From Pisolithus tinctorius (lineage: Eukaryota; Basidiomycota; Agaricomycetes; Boletales; Pisolithaceae), in contig JANFAH010000059.1 in the NCBI GenBank assembly GCA_024663395.1, positions 124,001 through 188,000 of the forward strand: a stretch of 64,000 bases of DNA, written 5' to 3'. A program made the translations under genes and the position numbers. Below are positions 46,232-56,129 of this stretch, piece by piece. Numbering within the stretch: position 1 is the first letter of the stretch; every line of letters starts with the position of its first letter. A model generated the notes under the pieces. The model ran no database searches and was not told where the DNA came from. It was given only the letters and a program-made list of their open reading frames with translations.

Positions 46232-47089
46232 TCATGACAGGGTGCCCGTTTCCGCTCCTTGGCTTTCCTCTAGTCCCTTTTTCAAGCCCTCCAACGTCCT
46301 CGCCAGCTTCCCCCCACTTGCTTCGCTAAGAATGGCTGCTAGTTGCATGGCCGGTGAACTCAGTATCCCAACGATTTGGGCACGCAGAGTGTCCAGCATT
46401 GGCAGCTGAGCGACATCCCTGACTGCCGGAGCAGTAAAGACCCGTCCTTCAATAAGAGCACCCATAACTTTGAGCTCGGGTGTCAGGTCAGGTTTTATCC
46501 GCGGTCGTGGTCTTCCGGGGATGAAGTCCGCATCGTCGTCTTTGCGATTCTTTGTGTTTCCAGTGACCTCCTGAACAGCTTTCTTACGCGGCACTGCACG
46601 ATCCATGGCGCGGATAATAGCATTGAGTTGTGGAGGGTTCAGAGATGGTAGGGTCAACACCGCGAGACCGCCCTGCACGAGTCTTGCTACTTGTTCTGTG
46701 GCCTGCGCGTCCAGAGGAGCATGGTCGCGAAGAGCAATTCCGAAGATGGACGTGCGCATGATGGTTAATTTTGGCGGTGCAACGACAGGTGTCTGTGTAG
46801 CCTGCGGTGTGAGGAGGGCAGAGGGAGCACCAAACTTGGAGTTGGCGACCTCGATCTCTCTCCTTAAGAGCTGCAGTTTGCGCGCGTTGAATTCTTTGTG
46901 TTGGAGGAATATCATGGGTGCTTGTCCGCTTGCCTCAAGCATGCGGGTGTACTTGTTGTACAAGAACGACTTCCGCTCTCCATAGCGACGCGGGACTGTC
47001 TTCCCTTCGTAGATCAGCGACGGGGCTACCGACACTGCATACCCGCGAACCCACGGCTGCGCTGAGACGATGCGCCCTGTCCACAGCAT
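46232..47089 (-). CDS. MRPL11: Mitochondrial large-subunit ribosomal protein uL10m
   Basis: This is the mitochondrial L10-family stalk base protein. It is a single exon of 285 aa, unusual in this intron-rich region. The N-terminus (MLWTGRIVSAQPWVRGYAVS) looks like a presequence. TVPRRYGERKSFLYNKYTRM, PMIFLQHKEFNARKLQLLRR, LTIMRTSIFGIALRD and GGLAVLTLPSLNPPQLNAII show the L10 fold order. PELKVMGALIEGRVFTAPAV and PAMQLAAILSEASGGKLART follow, as in fungal mitochondrial L10. It is divergent to FIP1, with 163 bp between the starts. Confidence 0.8.
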   Translation of the reverse strand: MLWTGRIVSAQPWVRGYAVSVAPSLIYEGKTVPRRYGERKSFLYNKYTRMLEASGQAPMIFLQHKEFNARKLQLLRREIEVANSKFGAPSALLTPQATQTPVVAPPKLTIMRTSIFGIALRDHAPLDAQATEQVARLVQGGLAVLTLPSLNPPQLNAIIRAMDRAVPRKKAVQEVTGNTKNRKDDDADFIPGRPRPRIKPDLTPELKVMGALIEGRVFTAPAVRDVAQLPMLDTLRAQIVGILSSPAMQLAAILSEASGGKLARTLEGLKKGLEESQGAETGTLS

Positions 47090-47252
47090 CCTCCTTGCTT
47101 GCTGGCTTGTTTTTCTCAGAGACCATGGAAGGCAGCGGGGACTGTCACAGTCACGTGACTCGTTGCCATGTCACGCTCTTTTTCTGTGCCGGGGGCTGGT
47201 GTCGCTCAGAACACTCGACGTTGGTGGTTGAGTGTCGAGTGTCGAGTGTGCC

Positions 47253-49489
47253 ATGTCCGTTCTTCGCTTTCTTTGGGAGACATTCAAAGTTTATTGACAT
47301 GGGTCGACCATATTAGGGACGACGACGACGCTTTTCTTTATGGGGAGGAGGCAACTACTACATCGGAGGTTGTGTCGAATTCCGGTAAGGCAGAAATACT
47401 CTAATCGCTGTCGGAGAGACCTCCTAAAAACAACACTTGCTGTATCTCGCTCAATGTCAATGCAACTTCTGACCTGTGTTCATTCGCGTGTGTCCGATCA
47501 GCAACACCTCAACCGTGAGTCTTGCTCGAGTGCGTGGGCTGGGCGTCATTGAAACCCGCTTACAGTGTGCCGCCGGTCGAGGAAGTCGTTCCTACCAGTG
47601 CTATCATCGACAACCTCGAATCCAAGACAGAAGAGGAACCTCCTTTCGGACTACCACATGAGGAAGACGAAGTAGAGGAAAATGGAGTAATCGAGGAGGA
47701 AGAGGAGGAGGAGGAGAGCGACGATGTAAGTGTGCTTGGCCGTCCCACAGATAAACCAGTGCTCATTCATGCTCGCCAGGACGTCGAAATTATCATGGAG
47801 CCCACTTCCCGGTCCCTTGATTTTCGGTCCGTGGCTGTATCCTTGTTCACTCCATGGCTCATACCTCATACCCCGCTCCAGACAACAAAACGCGAGCGCG
47901 CGACGTTCGACAAGTCAAACAATATCCAGTAAACGCATGTAACCGTTTGTGTCTGCTCTATTCTTCATGTTAACCGCCATGCAGCGCAGCCACTGCAGCT
48001 AACTACAGAGTATACACCTCGAGACAGAGCAGCTCCCGCAAAACTACCCTTACCACCATCTATACCAGGTCCACACACTGTCCAGCCCTCCCTTCACGAT
48101 GAAGGCCCAGATCCATCGTCATTTCCACCCGCTACTGTCCCCCCCTCTCACCCTTCCATAAACCCAGACATGCCGGGAATGCTTGATGGTCGGTCAATTC
48201 TGGACGTGGATTTGAACGCTATGGCAGAAAAACCGTGGCGCCGTCCTGGTTCAGACATTAGTGACTGGTTCAATTATGGATTCGACGAGATATCCTGGGA
48301 ATTGTACTGTTACAGACGACGAGACTTGGGAGATCTCGCTAGTGTCCTCAAAACCAATGTGCTTGTGCGTGTTCAAATCGGCGTGCTCTGTACCTGCATG
48401 CTTACATATGCATACATCTGTGTAGAACTTTGCAGCGATGACCGAGGACCAATTAACGGCTCTACCACCAGAGCTGCGGACCATGGTCATGACTGGTGCG
48501 AACGCGATGATGAACCAAAGCTCAAGTGCCAACATGATGGGTCCCAACGTCGGCATCAACCCCATGATGGACATGTCTGGTATGGGCGCGATGAACATCC
48601 CAATGGGAATGGGCATCAATGGCGACCTCGCCATGCAGATGCAGGCCGGTGGACCGATGATGCAAGATGGGCCAGGACCAGTAGTGACAAACGGGACTCC
48701 GGAGCAGGGCGTGCAGATGGGCATGCAGGACGGGTTCGGAGGAGGTGCCCCAGGTCCTGGTATGATGGGTATGGGGATGGGTGGTGACTACGGTATGCAG
48801 GTATGGTTGGATCCCCCTTCTTTATTCTAGTTTACTGTATAATGAATTCGTCCGTGGCATCATCGCTTGATGCTTCTGCGTTCCTTCCTTCTAAGCAGGA
48901 GCAAGGGCCCATGGGACAAGGGATGTACCCTGCTATGGAGGGCAGCAATACACCTGTTCCGGCCCCAGTGCAGACACCTACACCAGGAGGGCCTCCTGCA
49001 GGGCCCGCACATGCCAGCCGGGGCGGTCCGCCACCAGCACAGTTCAGGGGCAGAGCGATGGCACAAGGGTTACGTGGACGAGGGATGTTCGTGGGACGCG
49101 GTCGAGGGAGATATGACGGGCGTACGTCAGACTTCGTACTTGGTGTGCTACACGATGCACTGACTCGTTTCACTATCCCCGTGCAGCACCGCCAGGGCCT
49201 GTTCGGCCGGCTTCGCCATTACCCCCTGGTGTACCCACTGGCCCACGGAATCAGAACCGTTATAAAGATAGGGACGGGAATGCACCTGCTGTAGAGGGGT
49301 TGGATTATGGCGGAACAGCCAAGGATGCAGGAGGGAGGACGCCTTCGGGCGAGCCAGAAGATCGTGGGCACAGCAGGTAAATTAGCATAACGTGTCCGCC
49401 GTAACACGCTTTTGTCTGATATTAGATTGAACAGGAAGCGGCGTAGTTCACCAGGCTTGGACGATACGAGGGGAACCAAAAGACGTTGA
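47253..49489 (+). CDS. FIP1: Pre-mRNA polyadenylation factor FIP1
   Basis: FIP1 tethers poly(A) polymerase to the cleavage and polyadenylation factor in the nucleus. Eleven exons are supported. The acidic N-terminus starts MDDDDAFLYGEE only if the AUG is split by an intron (AT at 47253-47254, G at 47317). A 13-nt exon (47502-47514) then links SNS to PVPPVEEVVPTSAII. Later blocks: EEEEEEEESDD, DVEIIMEPTSRSLDFR, LTTEYTPRDRAAPAK, and the Fip1 motif KPWRRPGSDISDWFNYGFDE + WELYCYRR. The C-terminal half is Met/Gly/Pro-rich and ends with RGRGMFVGRGRGRYDG and a basic KRRSS...KRR. The 117-nt intron 2 is longer than its neighbours. An alternative unsplit start at 47168 gives an unrelated N-terminus. 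Confidence 0.88.
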
Positions 49490-49556
49490 GCCGATCATAC
49501 TACATATATGCTTCTGTTTTTATTGTGTGCCGGTGTCTGTTCTCTCTTCATAAGTT

Positions 49557-50165
49557 GCTAACTATTCCACTATTCTTGGGAGACGCCCTACAGATATTGT
49601 GTTTGTGGATGCCTCCATTCTGCAGAACGCTTGCTATGTCACGTTGACAAGGGCTTCTGGTCTACATATGGGAATGGCGCGTCGTGTGTGATATTATTTA
49701 TTTAGCGTGTACCAACTGGAATTAATCGATAGCCGACCGAGGTCCGAGTGACGTCCAGACTACTGGGTCCACCTTGCCGACAGCTCCTATACTTATTTCC
49801 TTGGTAACCTTTTCCTGCCACCAGAAGGCGAATTGCCACCATCCGTGACGGATTTCCCGTTTCCCCGTGCACCACGCTTCGCATTCTTCTGCCTGGCCCT
49901 ACAAGCATCGCTGTACCACGTTCCTTCGGGCGGCACGGCAAGCCTGATACAAGTGAAATGAAAGTATGCAGAAGGGTTCACGACGAATCCACTCACGCTT
50001 GCTGTTGGTGTCGATACATCGCAGAAGCAGTAAGTCCTGCCATCTCCTTCGCCATCGCACTCCCAGTAGCGGTTTCGGGAGTTACGCTGCCTGATTGAGC
50101 ATTGCGTGAACCAAGGTAAGTTCGACAGTGTCAGAGGTCCCATGGACAAGCCCGCGTGAGCATCG
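49557..50165 (-). pseudogene. Decayed partial copy of the ING/PHD gene
   Basis: This is a diverged direct repeat of 53056-53790, the 3' flank, last exon, last intron and part of exon 2 of the intact ING gene. Shared strings include GTCCGAGTGACGTCCAGACT, GCACCACGCTTCGCATTCTT and GAGGTCCCATGGACAAGCCC. The coding remnant reads TYCFCDVST...FHFTCIRLAVPPEGTWYSDAC. About 28 nt that encode the middle of the PHD finger (GISYGEMIACDDANC region) are deleted, the intron is collapsed, one zinc-ligand Cys is Ser (WYSDAC), and the segment holding the parental stop codon is missing. It cannot encode a folded PHD finger. An open frame of 132 codons survives at 49793-50191. Confidence 0.8.
49557..50165. repeat. 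Direct repeat copy A (with 53056-53790)
   Basis: This copy is about 609 bp against about 735 bp in copy B. The copies are in the same orientation, about 3.5 kb apart, with the F-box gene and a palindromic element between them. Copy A carries a unique insertion near 49663-49708. It lacks about 120 bp present in copy B around 53270-53390. Confidence 0.8.
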
Positions 50166-50335
50166 AACCAGCGAAGGAAACGGTCCTTCACCTATTGCAT
50201 AATGAGATAACAGGATCCAGCCTCGATCGAGCGCGACGATATCGCAGACGATTGCACTACGACTGACTGGTTGCCAGCAACTCTAGTGTTCTGATTGTCA
50301 TCATCATCACCTGTTATGTCATTGACACACTCCAG

Positions 50336-51935
50336 GTGACTTTTTCTACCAGTGTAGATCCAGCTCATGATGCTGAACGATACGGATATCGTTTCTCGTG
50401 CAGCGATGTTGCTATCGCTAAGAATGAACTCGCTGCAGCACGAGCGGAACTGGCACGGTTGCAGAACCGTGAGCGAGAGCTATTGGAGGAACTTTGCAGC
50501 GTCCGCGCCGCCACCCAGCTACAGAAAGATAAAATCGACAATCTCTTCAAACATCACAGACTTCCTGCACCCATCACTCGTCTTCCGCTCACAGTACTTT
50601 CCGATATCATTCACCATGTCATTTTCAACGTTCGCCCTGAATCTGATGCCCATCGCTGCACAAAGAGGCAATTAGCCAGCGTGTCGCGTCTTTGGAGAGA
50701 CGCAATTTTCAGCTTCCCAAATCTCTGGACTACGATCGTGATAGAGCCTTCGTGGTCTACTTCCCTTCTCTGGGCACATATCGAACGAAGTGAAGAGCGC
50801 CCTCTTGACATTATCATAAGCAATGGGTCTCATTATGGCATGAATGATTCATCGTTCAACGAACTCCTATGCATTGCCGTCACATGCGGATACCGGTGGC
50901 GCAGTCTCGTTATTCGACAAGCAAATCCTGCCACCGTCAGCAACATCTGGAGGATGAGATTCCCCTCTCTTGAATATGTCCAGATCCTTGGGGTGAGAAT
51001 CCCTGATAAATCTCTATTGCTGACGTCTCGATGTGCCCCTTCTCTCAAATACCTGACACTCTGGGATCAAGGCAGTATAGACCAACTTCCGGCGGTTTCC
51101 AATCTCAACACCGGCGAGTTCCGCTGGTCATGCAGCGGCTCGGGACCCCGGCTATTATCATCCCTGTTTTCATGCCAGCAATTGAGACGACTCGTTCTTT
51201 CCGGGCCTTATGAGTCTGGTGACCAGTGGCCAGAACCTCAAAGCATTTATTTACCGGCTCTCGTTTCCTTAACAATCGATCTCATAAACCCGCAGCCGGC
51301 GCTGGCAGCCATGGTAGTTCCCAACCTTCATTACCTCTGGTGCTCCCTCACAAGTTATACCCATAACTGGGCACACGTCTTCGGGGGCTTTCCCAACGTG
51401 TTTACAAATGTTCGGCATCTTAGCCTCAATCATGCAGGTGGATCAACTGAAGCAGATGCCGAGGCCGTATACGCGGCATGCCCTGATGTATATCAAGTAG
51501 AACTATCTGCTGATGACATCCCTGCCTTTTTTCACGGGAATACTCCGGTCGACCGTTGGCCACACCTCGAACACTTAACTTTGGAGGGCATGAAGGTTGG
51601 AACGATACCTCGTGATCTTATAAAGTGGTTCGACGGAAGAAAATCAACGGAACAATCTCTATTACTGGTGACACTCTCCAAGTTTCGTGAGCCTAAGGGG
51701 GCGCCTAATGGTTGGTTGACCTCCCTGTGCAAATCGCTGCGTGGTCGTTGTCTGTTGGAACTGGAGGACTTTCCACTGAAAACCACCCTGAAGATGCATA
51801 CGTCGTCACAAGGGGTATGTGTTTGCACTTGACTTGCCATCCTGACGTCCTAACTTAACCGGGTAGGATGTGTTGGACTCATACGGAAGCTGTGATTCCG
51901 TAAGAATCTTCATTGATGAGCGTCTCGAAGGATGA
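50336..51935 (+). CDS. F-box protein of the Agaricomycete coiled-coil/LRR type (5' end unresolved)
   Basis: This is a member of the large F-box families of mushroom-forming fungi, putative SCF ubiquitin-ligase adaptors. Exons are 50336-51814 and 51867-51935; the second ends SCDSVRIFIDERLEG. An N-terminal coiled coil (NELAAARAELARLQNREREL) precedes the F-box (LPLTVLSDIIHHVIF...KRQLASVSRLWRDAIFSFPN). Irregular Leu-rich repeats follow (LTLWDQGS, LRRLVLSGP, LVSLTIDL, HLSLNHAG, HLEHLTLEG). There is no ATG in this frame before the middle of the protein (about residue 167). A CAG acceptor lies just before 50336, so the start must lie in a small upstream exon or the gene has lost its 5' end. It sits between the pseudogene and the intact ING gene. 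Confidence 0.65.
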
Positions 51936-52912
51936 GTAGCGATGTTTTCTTTTTCCCATTGTCGGTCGTTTGTGCAATCCTAGCAAGCTAGTTGCATACG
52001 ACCACGATGGTTGGGATACCAGACCATGAAGTATGCCTGTGGACCGTGTTGGTTACGTAGGGGACTGTCCACAATGCGTTCGCTCCTCTTTCGATGATGG
52101 TATTCAGGGGCTATATAATATGTCTTCCTCATATCCGCCTTCCAATATAACACGTCTTTTGATTTAGAGAGTTGTTTCCATCGTTGTGCACGTATCACGA
52201 CGTTCACAAGGCTCTTCCACCGATGACTGCCAAGTTTCAGTACTTTTCACTGAAGTTTTGACGCCCATGGTTTTTGACTGGGACTCAGTCACTTTCAGAC
52301 TCATGAGTCCTACACTCTGTGCACTGTCTGCTAAAGTGCTCTTCGTACGACGACTGTGTCAGTGAAATATTATATGTTCAGGATTCTCGGGGGATCATAT
52401 GAGGAGTCGACATTAATCGGTTCGTTCTTCCAGAGGACGTGGTCAACTAGTCACCATTTGATTAATGAGATCTGTCCTCATGTTCTCTTCGATGCAGTGC
52501 GCCAAGCAGGTATTCGGGCTCGATATAATGGTCTTGGACGTCAGCACCATCAATAGGAAGGTTCTCGTTCTCGAGCGGAGATACGAGAGGACAGCTCTGG
52601 CCTTCCCCGAATGGGCGGGAGAAGCGAGCGCAATAGATAGTGATCGAGAAAGCAAGCCGAATGGGCCTTCCGATATCGAGCTGTCGGAAGTTGCTTACAA
52701 TACGCCAGGAACGAACTTGTCACTAACAAATGATCGATGAAAACTCCCTGACATGAAGAAAAGGTGCATGAGGCCCGTCTTTTCAGGGTCCCTCGCACTG
52801 CGGTCCTTGTTGACTCATCGTGAAGACCAGTCATAAAAGCTCTGAACACAAGTGGTACGACAGGGTACGACTGCATATTATTAGTGCGTGGATTCACGTT
52901 AATACCACTGAT
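51936..52912. other. Intergenic, no gene seen
   Basis: This region of about 980 bp lies downstream of the F-box gene. Short frames on both strands (for example + 52465-52740 and - 52550-52897) show no motifs. It could be remnant duplicated or transposon-derived DNA. Confidence 0.4.
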
Positions 52913-53020
52913 TAGGGCCGCTCAAAGTTGGCGCCGACGCCAACGCCGACACCTACAACTAATTTATGGTAGTTGCACTGTAAGCGTAGGCGTCGTCGTC
53001 GGCATCTTTGAGGGGCCCTA
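52913..53020. mobile_element. MITE-like palindromic element with TA flanks
   Basis: The ends are near-perfect inverted repeats. The left end is TAGGGCCGCTCAAAG, and the right end read in reverse complement is TAGGGCCCCTCAAAG. The arms continue with GCCGACGCC...CACCTAC on the left and its counterpart GTAGGCGTCGTCGTCGGC on the right. The spacer is about 40 bp. Both outer borders carry TA, as expected for TA target-site duplication of mariner-type elements. No coding capacity is present. It lies next to duplicated DNA. Confidence 0.55.
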
Positions 53021-53055
53021 TTGTAGTTCTGCGACTCGGAATGCTGACGTAGCAT

Positions 53056-53790
53056 GTTAACCACTCCACTATTCCTGGGAGACAATCTACAGATGACTCG
53101 TTGCGTTTGTGGATGCCTCCGTTCTGCGGAACGCTTGTTGTGTCGTGTGGACAAGGGTTTCTGTACCAACTGGAATTAATGGATAGCCGACTGGGGTCCG
53201 AGTGACGTCCAGACTACTGGATCCACCTTGCCGATAGCTCCTATACTCATTTCCTAGGTAACCTTGGCTTGCAGATCCGTGGTCACAGTGCATAAGATAC
53301 AGACTTAAGTATCGGCGTCCAGCTACAGTAGAGGAAAAACGGAAAATAATAGTCACGAATTCGCAGCACTCCTTCCGCCGGAACGTGAATTGCCACCACC
53401 CGTGACGCGCTTCCTGCTGCCCCTTGCACCACGCTTCGCATTCTTCTGCTTGGCCCTGCAAGCATCGCAATACCACGTTCCTTCTGGTGGCACGGTAAGT
53501 CCGATACAAGTGAGATGAAACTGTGCAGGAAGGGTTCAATCAGAAAACGAGACAAGCTCCAAACGTGAATCAACGAACCCATTCACGCTCGCAGTTGGCG
53601 TCGTCACATGCGATCATCTCTCCGTAGCTTATCCCGTCGCAGAAGCAGTAGGTCCTGTCGTCTCCCTCGCCATCGCACTCTCCTGCTTCAGTAGCGGTGT
53701 CGGGAGGCACGCTGCCTGATTGGGCGTCGCGTGAATTGACGGGTAAATTCGGTGTCAGAGGTCCCATGGACAAGCCCGTATGGGCATTGC
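53056..53790. repeat. Direct repeat copy B (with 49557-50165)
   Basis: This is the parental copy. It covers about 300 bp of 3' flank, the last exon and last intron, and the end of exon 2 of the intact ING gene. Homology to copy A stops at about 53790, inside exon 2. Confidence 0.8.
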
Positions 53791-54848
53791 GCGTTACGGG
53801 AACCCCTGGTCCCTCCAGTTGAGCGTGTAATGGTGGTGCTGCCCAATCGTTTGGGTGTGTGGCAGATGCGTCGTATTTGTGTACGCCATTTGTGCCACTA
53901 CCGTACTGCGTTGATAGCGGCGGGGCTGCAGAGGTGGAGGAAGGCGGAGGAAAGATGTCTTTTCGTGAGCTCGTACCATTGGGTACCTCATCATGTCCCC
54001 TTCCGCGTCTACTGGACGAGTTGCCAGTGCGACTAGAACTCCCTGCAGCGCGTGAACGGGTTGTGTGTGATTGAGGAACGGCAGTGATGTTGTGGGACAT
54101 GGTGGAATGAATGGATTCTGAAGGAGACGCCGCACGTTCGGGTCTTGCAGAGAGCAAGATCAGCACAAGACATTGCAAAGAAGGTAACTATATGGACATA
54201 CCTTCGTGAACGAATGCCATTGCGAGCACGAGAAGAACCCAAGTCCCCGTTCCGGTCCTTGCGTGGCGACTTGACGCTGGGGATATCCACGTCATCGTCT
54301 CTGTGGTTCCTTTTGCGCTTCAAAGGGCTGGTATCGTGACCGGTGGACATGATCGAGTTGTAGTTGTTTCTTCTACGACCACGGGAGTTCTCCATGATGG
54401 GCATGTATGATCTCGGGGCAACGTGAGGGTAGGTGGTGTTTCGGCTCAAGGAAGAGATTTTGAAGGAAGGTACTAGGCTGATTAGGGCGCGCATGTAAGA
54501 GATGTGGCCATTGACATTGTCTGCAGCCTGGCATGCGACGCGGATTTTGTCTTCGCCGCCGAGTCTGAGGCGGGCAGCCTCATCGGCGATTTCAGTGAGG
54601 AGGAAGAGCCTCTCTTGCTTTGAGAGAGCGCCTTCTTCGATGACTTGGGTGAGCTTTTGAATCTTGGTGGTGATGGAGGTCATTGACGAGGACAGGACTG
54701 CGTCGAGTTCCCGCAAGTCTGCAAAGTTGCGAGAGAGGTCAAAGGGGAGGCAGTCTAGTGTATGGGTGTACTCTGAGAGTAGTGACAGAGTGTAGACGGT
54801 GCTGGCATTGCTCGGCTGCTGCGACCTCGACGCTCGCATTGGCATCAT
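53353..54848 (-). CDS. ING-family protein with PHD finger (histone acetylation/deacetylation complex reader)
   Basis: ING proteins recruit NuA4-type or Rpd3-type complexes to H3K4me3. Exons are 54848-54202, 54143-53579 and 53520-53353 (459 aa, all in phase). The N-terminal ING helices hold LSLLSEYTHTLDCLPFDLSR, NFADLRELDAVLSSSMTSI and LTQVIEEGALSKQERLFLLT. The middle is basic and disordered (PLKRKRNHRDDDVD, SSSRRGRGHD). The PHD finger is complete: TYCFCDGISYGEMIACDD with ANCEREWFHLTCIGL and GTWYCDACRA. A Lys/Arg/Gly tail may bind DNA or phosphoinositides. The second intron separates EREW from FHLTC, a usual ING intron site. Yng2, Yng1 or Pho23 type cannot be decided. Confidence 0.85.
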
Positions 54849-55309
54849 TGCTGGCGAGCCTCGTTCGATTGATTTTTGGTTTGGCAGAGAACGCGCATCT
54901 CAGCCTCGACCATCGCAGACGGCGTTTGCCGGGCCGGCGGCACTATATTATCTTTATTTTTACATTTTTGTTGTCCATACCGTGGGAAATTGAGAAAAGG
55001 CAGTTCACGATCGAATGACGGCATAGGAATGGACTCCACACAATTGATAGGAAAAAACAAACATACAATACAGCGTGGTTGCAGTAGAATCTATCGAGTA
55101 GAAAGATATGGAAACACCGGCGAATGTCGAATACAAGCGTGATGCTGATGATGTCCCGCACCCGTCCACCACGTCGTACAAGCCCCCGATCCCACAGATA
55201 TCCCTTCCTGTTCCTTCTCCCCTTTCCTTTCCTATGATACAGTTGGGTATAGCATGATTTGATGTTGATCTTAAAAAGACATGAAACGCGAGAGGGTATC
55301 GCACGCAAG
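54849..55309. other. Intergenic, no gene seen
   Basis: This 461-bp region lies upstream of the ING gene (its promoter) and downstream of a small minus-strand ORF. No further feature was recognised. Confidence 0.4.
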
Positions 55310-55534
55310 TTACTTGCGGCAGAATTTTCTGAGGGGGTTCTGGTTACCGCCCGTATGAGACGACTGGGTACTGGGCTGGAAGCCTAGCTGCGAGCCTAAC
55401 GAGGCGTACATGGCGTGCGTGTCACGCGGGTCTCCGTGGAGAGTGGGGAAAGCATGTGGAGCCGCCGGGGCCGTGGGGAAGAACCCAAAGGTGGGAGAGC
55501 GAGGCGCAGCGGGGTACCCGTCGTAAGAAGGCAT
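55310..55534 (-). CDS. Small Pro/Phe/His-rich hypothetical protein
   Basis: This is a single-exon frame of 74 aa with a good start context (ATAATG). The composition is Pro-, Ala- and His-rich (YPAAPRSPTFGFFPTAPAAP), then HAMYASLGSQLGFQPSTQSS, ending NPLRKFCRK. There is no signal peptide, no membrane span and no C-terminal CaaX box, so a pheromone precursor is unlikely. The patterned, unbiased residues in the middle make it look like a real small protein rather than noise. It could also be one exon of a larger gene. I do not recognise a family. Confidence 0.4.
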   Translation of the reverse strand: MPSYDGYPAAPRSPTFGFFPTAPAAPHAFPTLHGDPRDTHAMYASLGSQLGFQPSTQSSHTGGNQNPLRKFCRK

Positions 55535-56129
55535 TATGATATTAGAACTGCGTTGAATGTTTCTAGGGTAGCAAGAGCGTCGCGAACCAGACGTGTGATA
55601 GGATGCGTGCGATAGGGGGTATCCGCACAGGAACGAGATACTAGTGGTTCGACAGAAGAGGCGGACAATGCAAGGCGTTGCGCGGTTGTTCGACCAGATA
55701 GGTCTCTGGAGAAGACAAGTGTGGACAATCGAAGCAGTTATATACCAAACCAGGGAGACTCAAACGACGCCAGACTCACAAAAACGCAAGTACAAGCCAG
55801 CAACCCATTTCGGTCGTCGCCTTGTCCTGATTGGGAAACGATACCGGCATGATCGAGGATATTTCCTTTTCTGGAACAAACAATTCCACGTGATCCATCC
55901 CTTGTTGACGTTATGGTGCAGTTTGTTCTTTTTTTTTCACAAGGACCCCAAATTGGGGTTATACTCCTAGATCAAGGTTAGGTGTAACTCCATCCCCGAT
56001 CATCATTGCAACCTGGCGTGCTTCTTTGCTCGCAGTGGTCCCCAGCCGTCACGTTCCACTTTTTACACTTTCAAACACGTGCACTTCACTACGCTATCGC
56101 AGCGCTTTTCACACATTCCGGGAACCGAC
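55535..56129. promoter_or_regulatory. Divergent intergenic region (small ORF / RNase H1)
   Basis: This 595-bp region has no supported gene. It carries a poly-T run near 55930 and TCCACGTGATCC (E-box-type CACGTG at about 55886). Confidence 0.35.

Noticed and set aside
55310..55534. Mating pheromone precursor
   Set aside because: The small size suggested it, but the C-terminus (FCRK) is not a CaaX farnesylation box.
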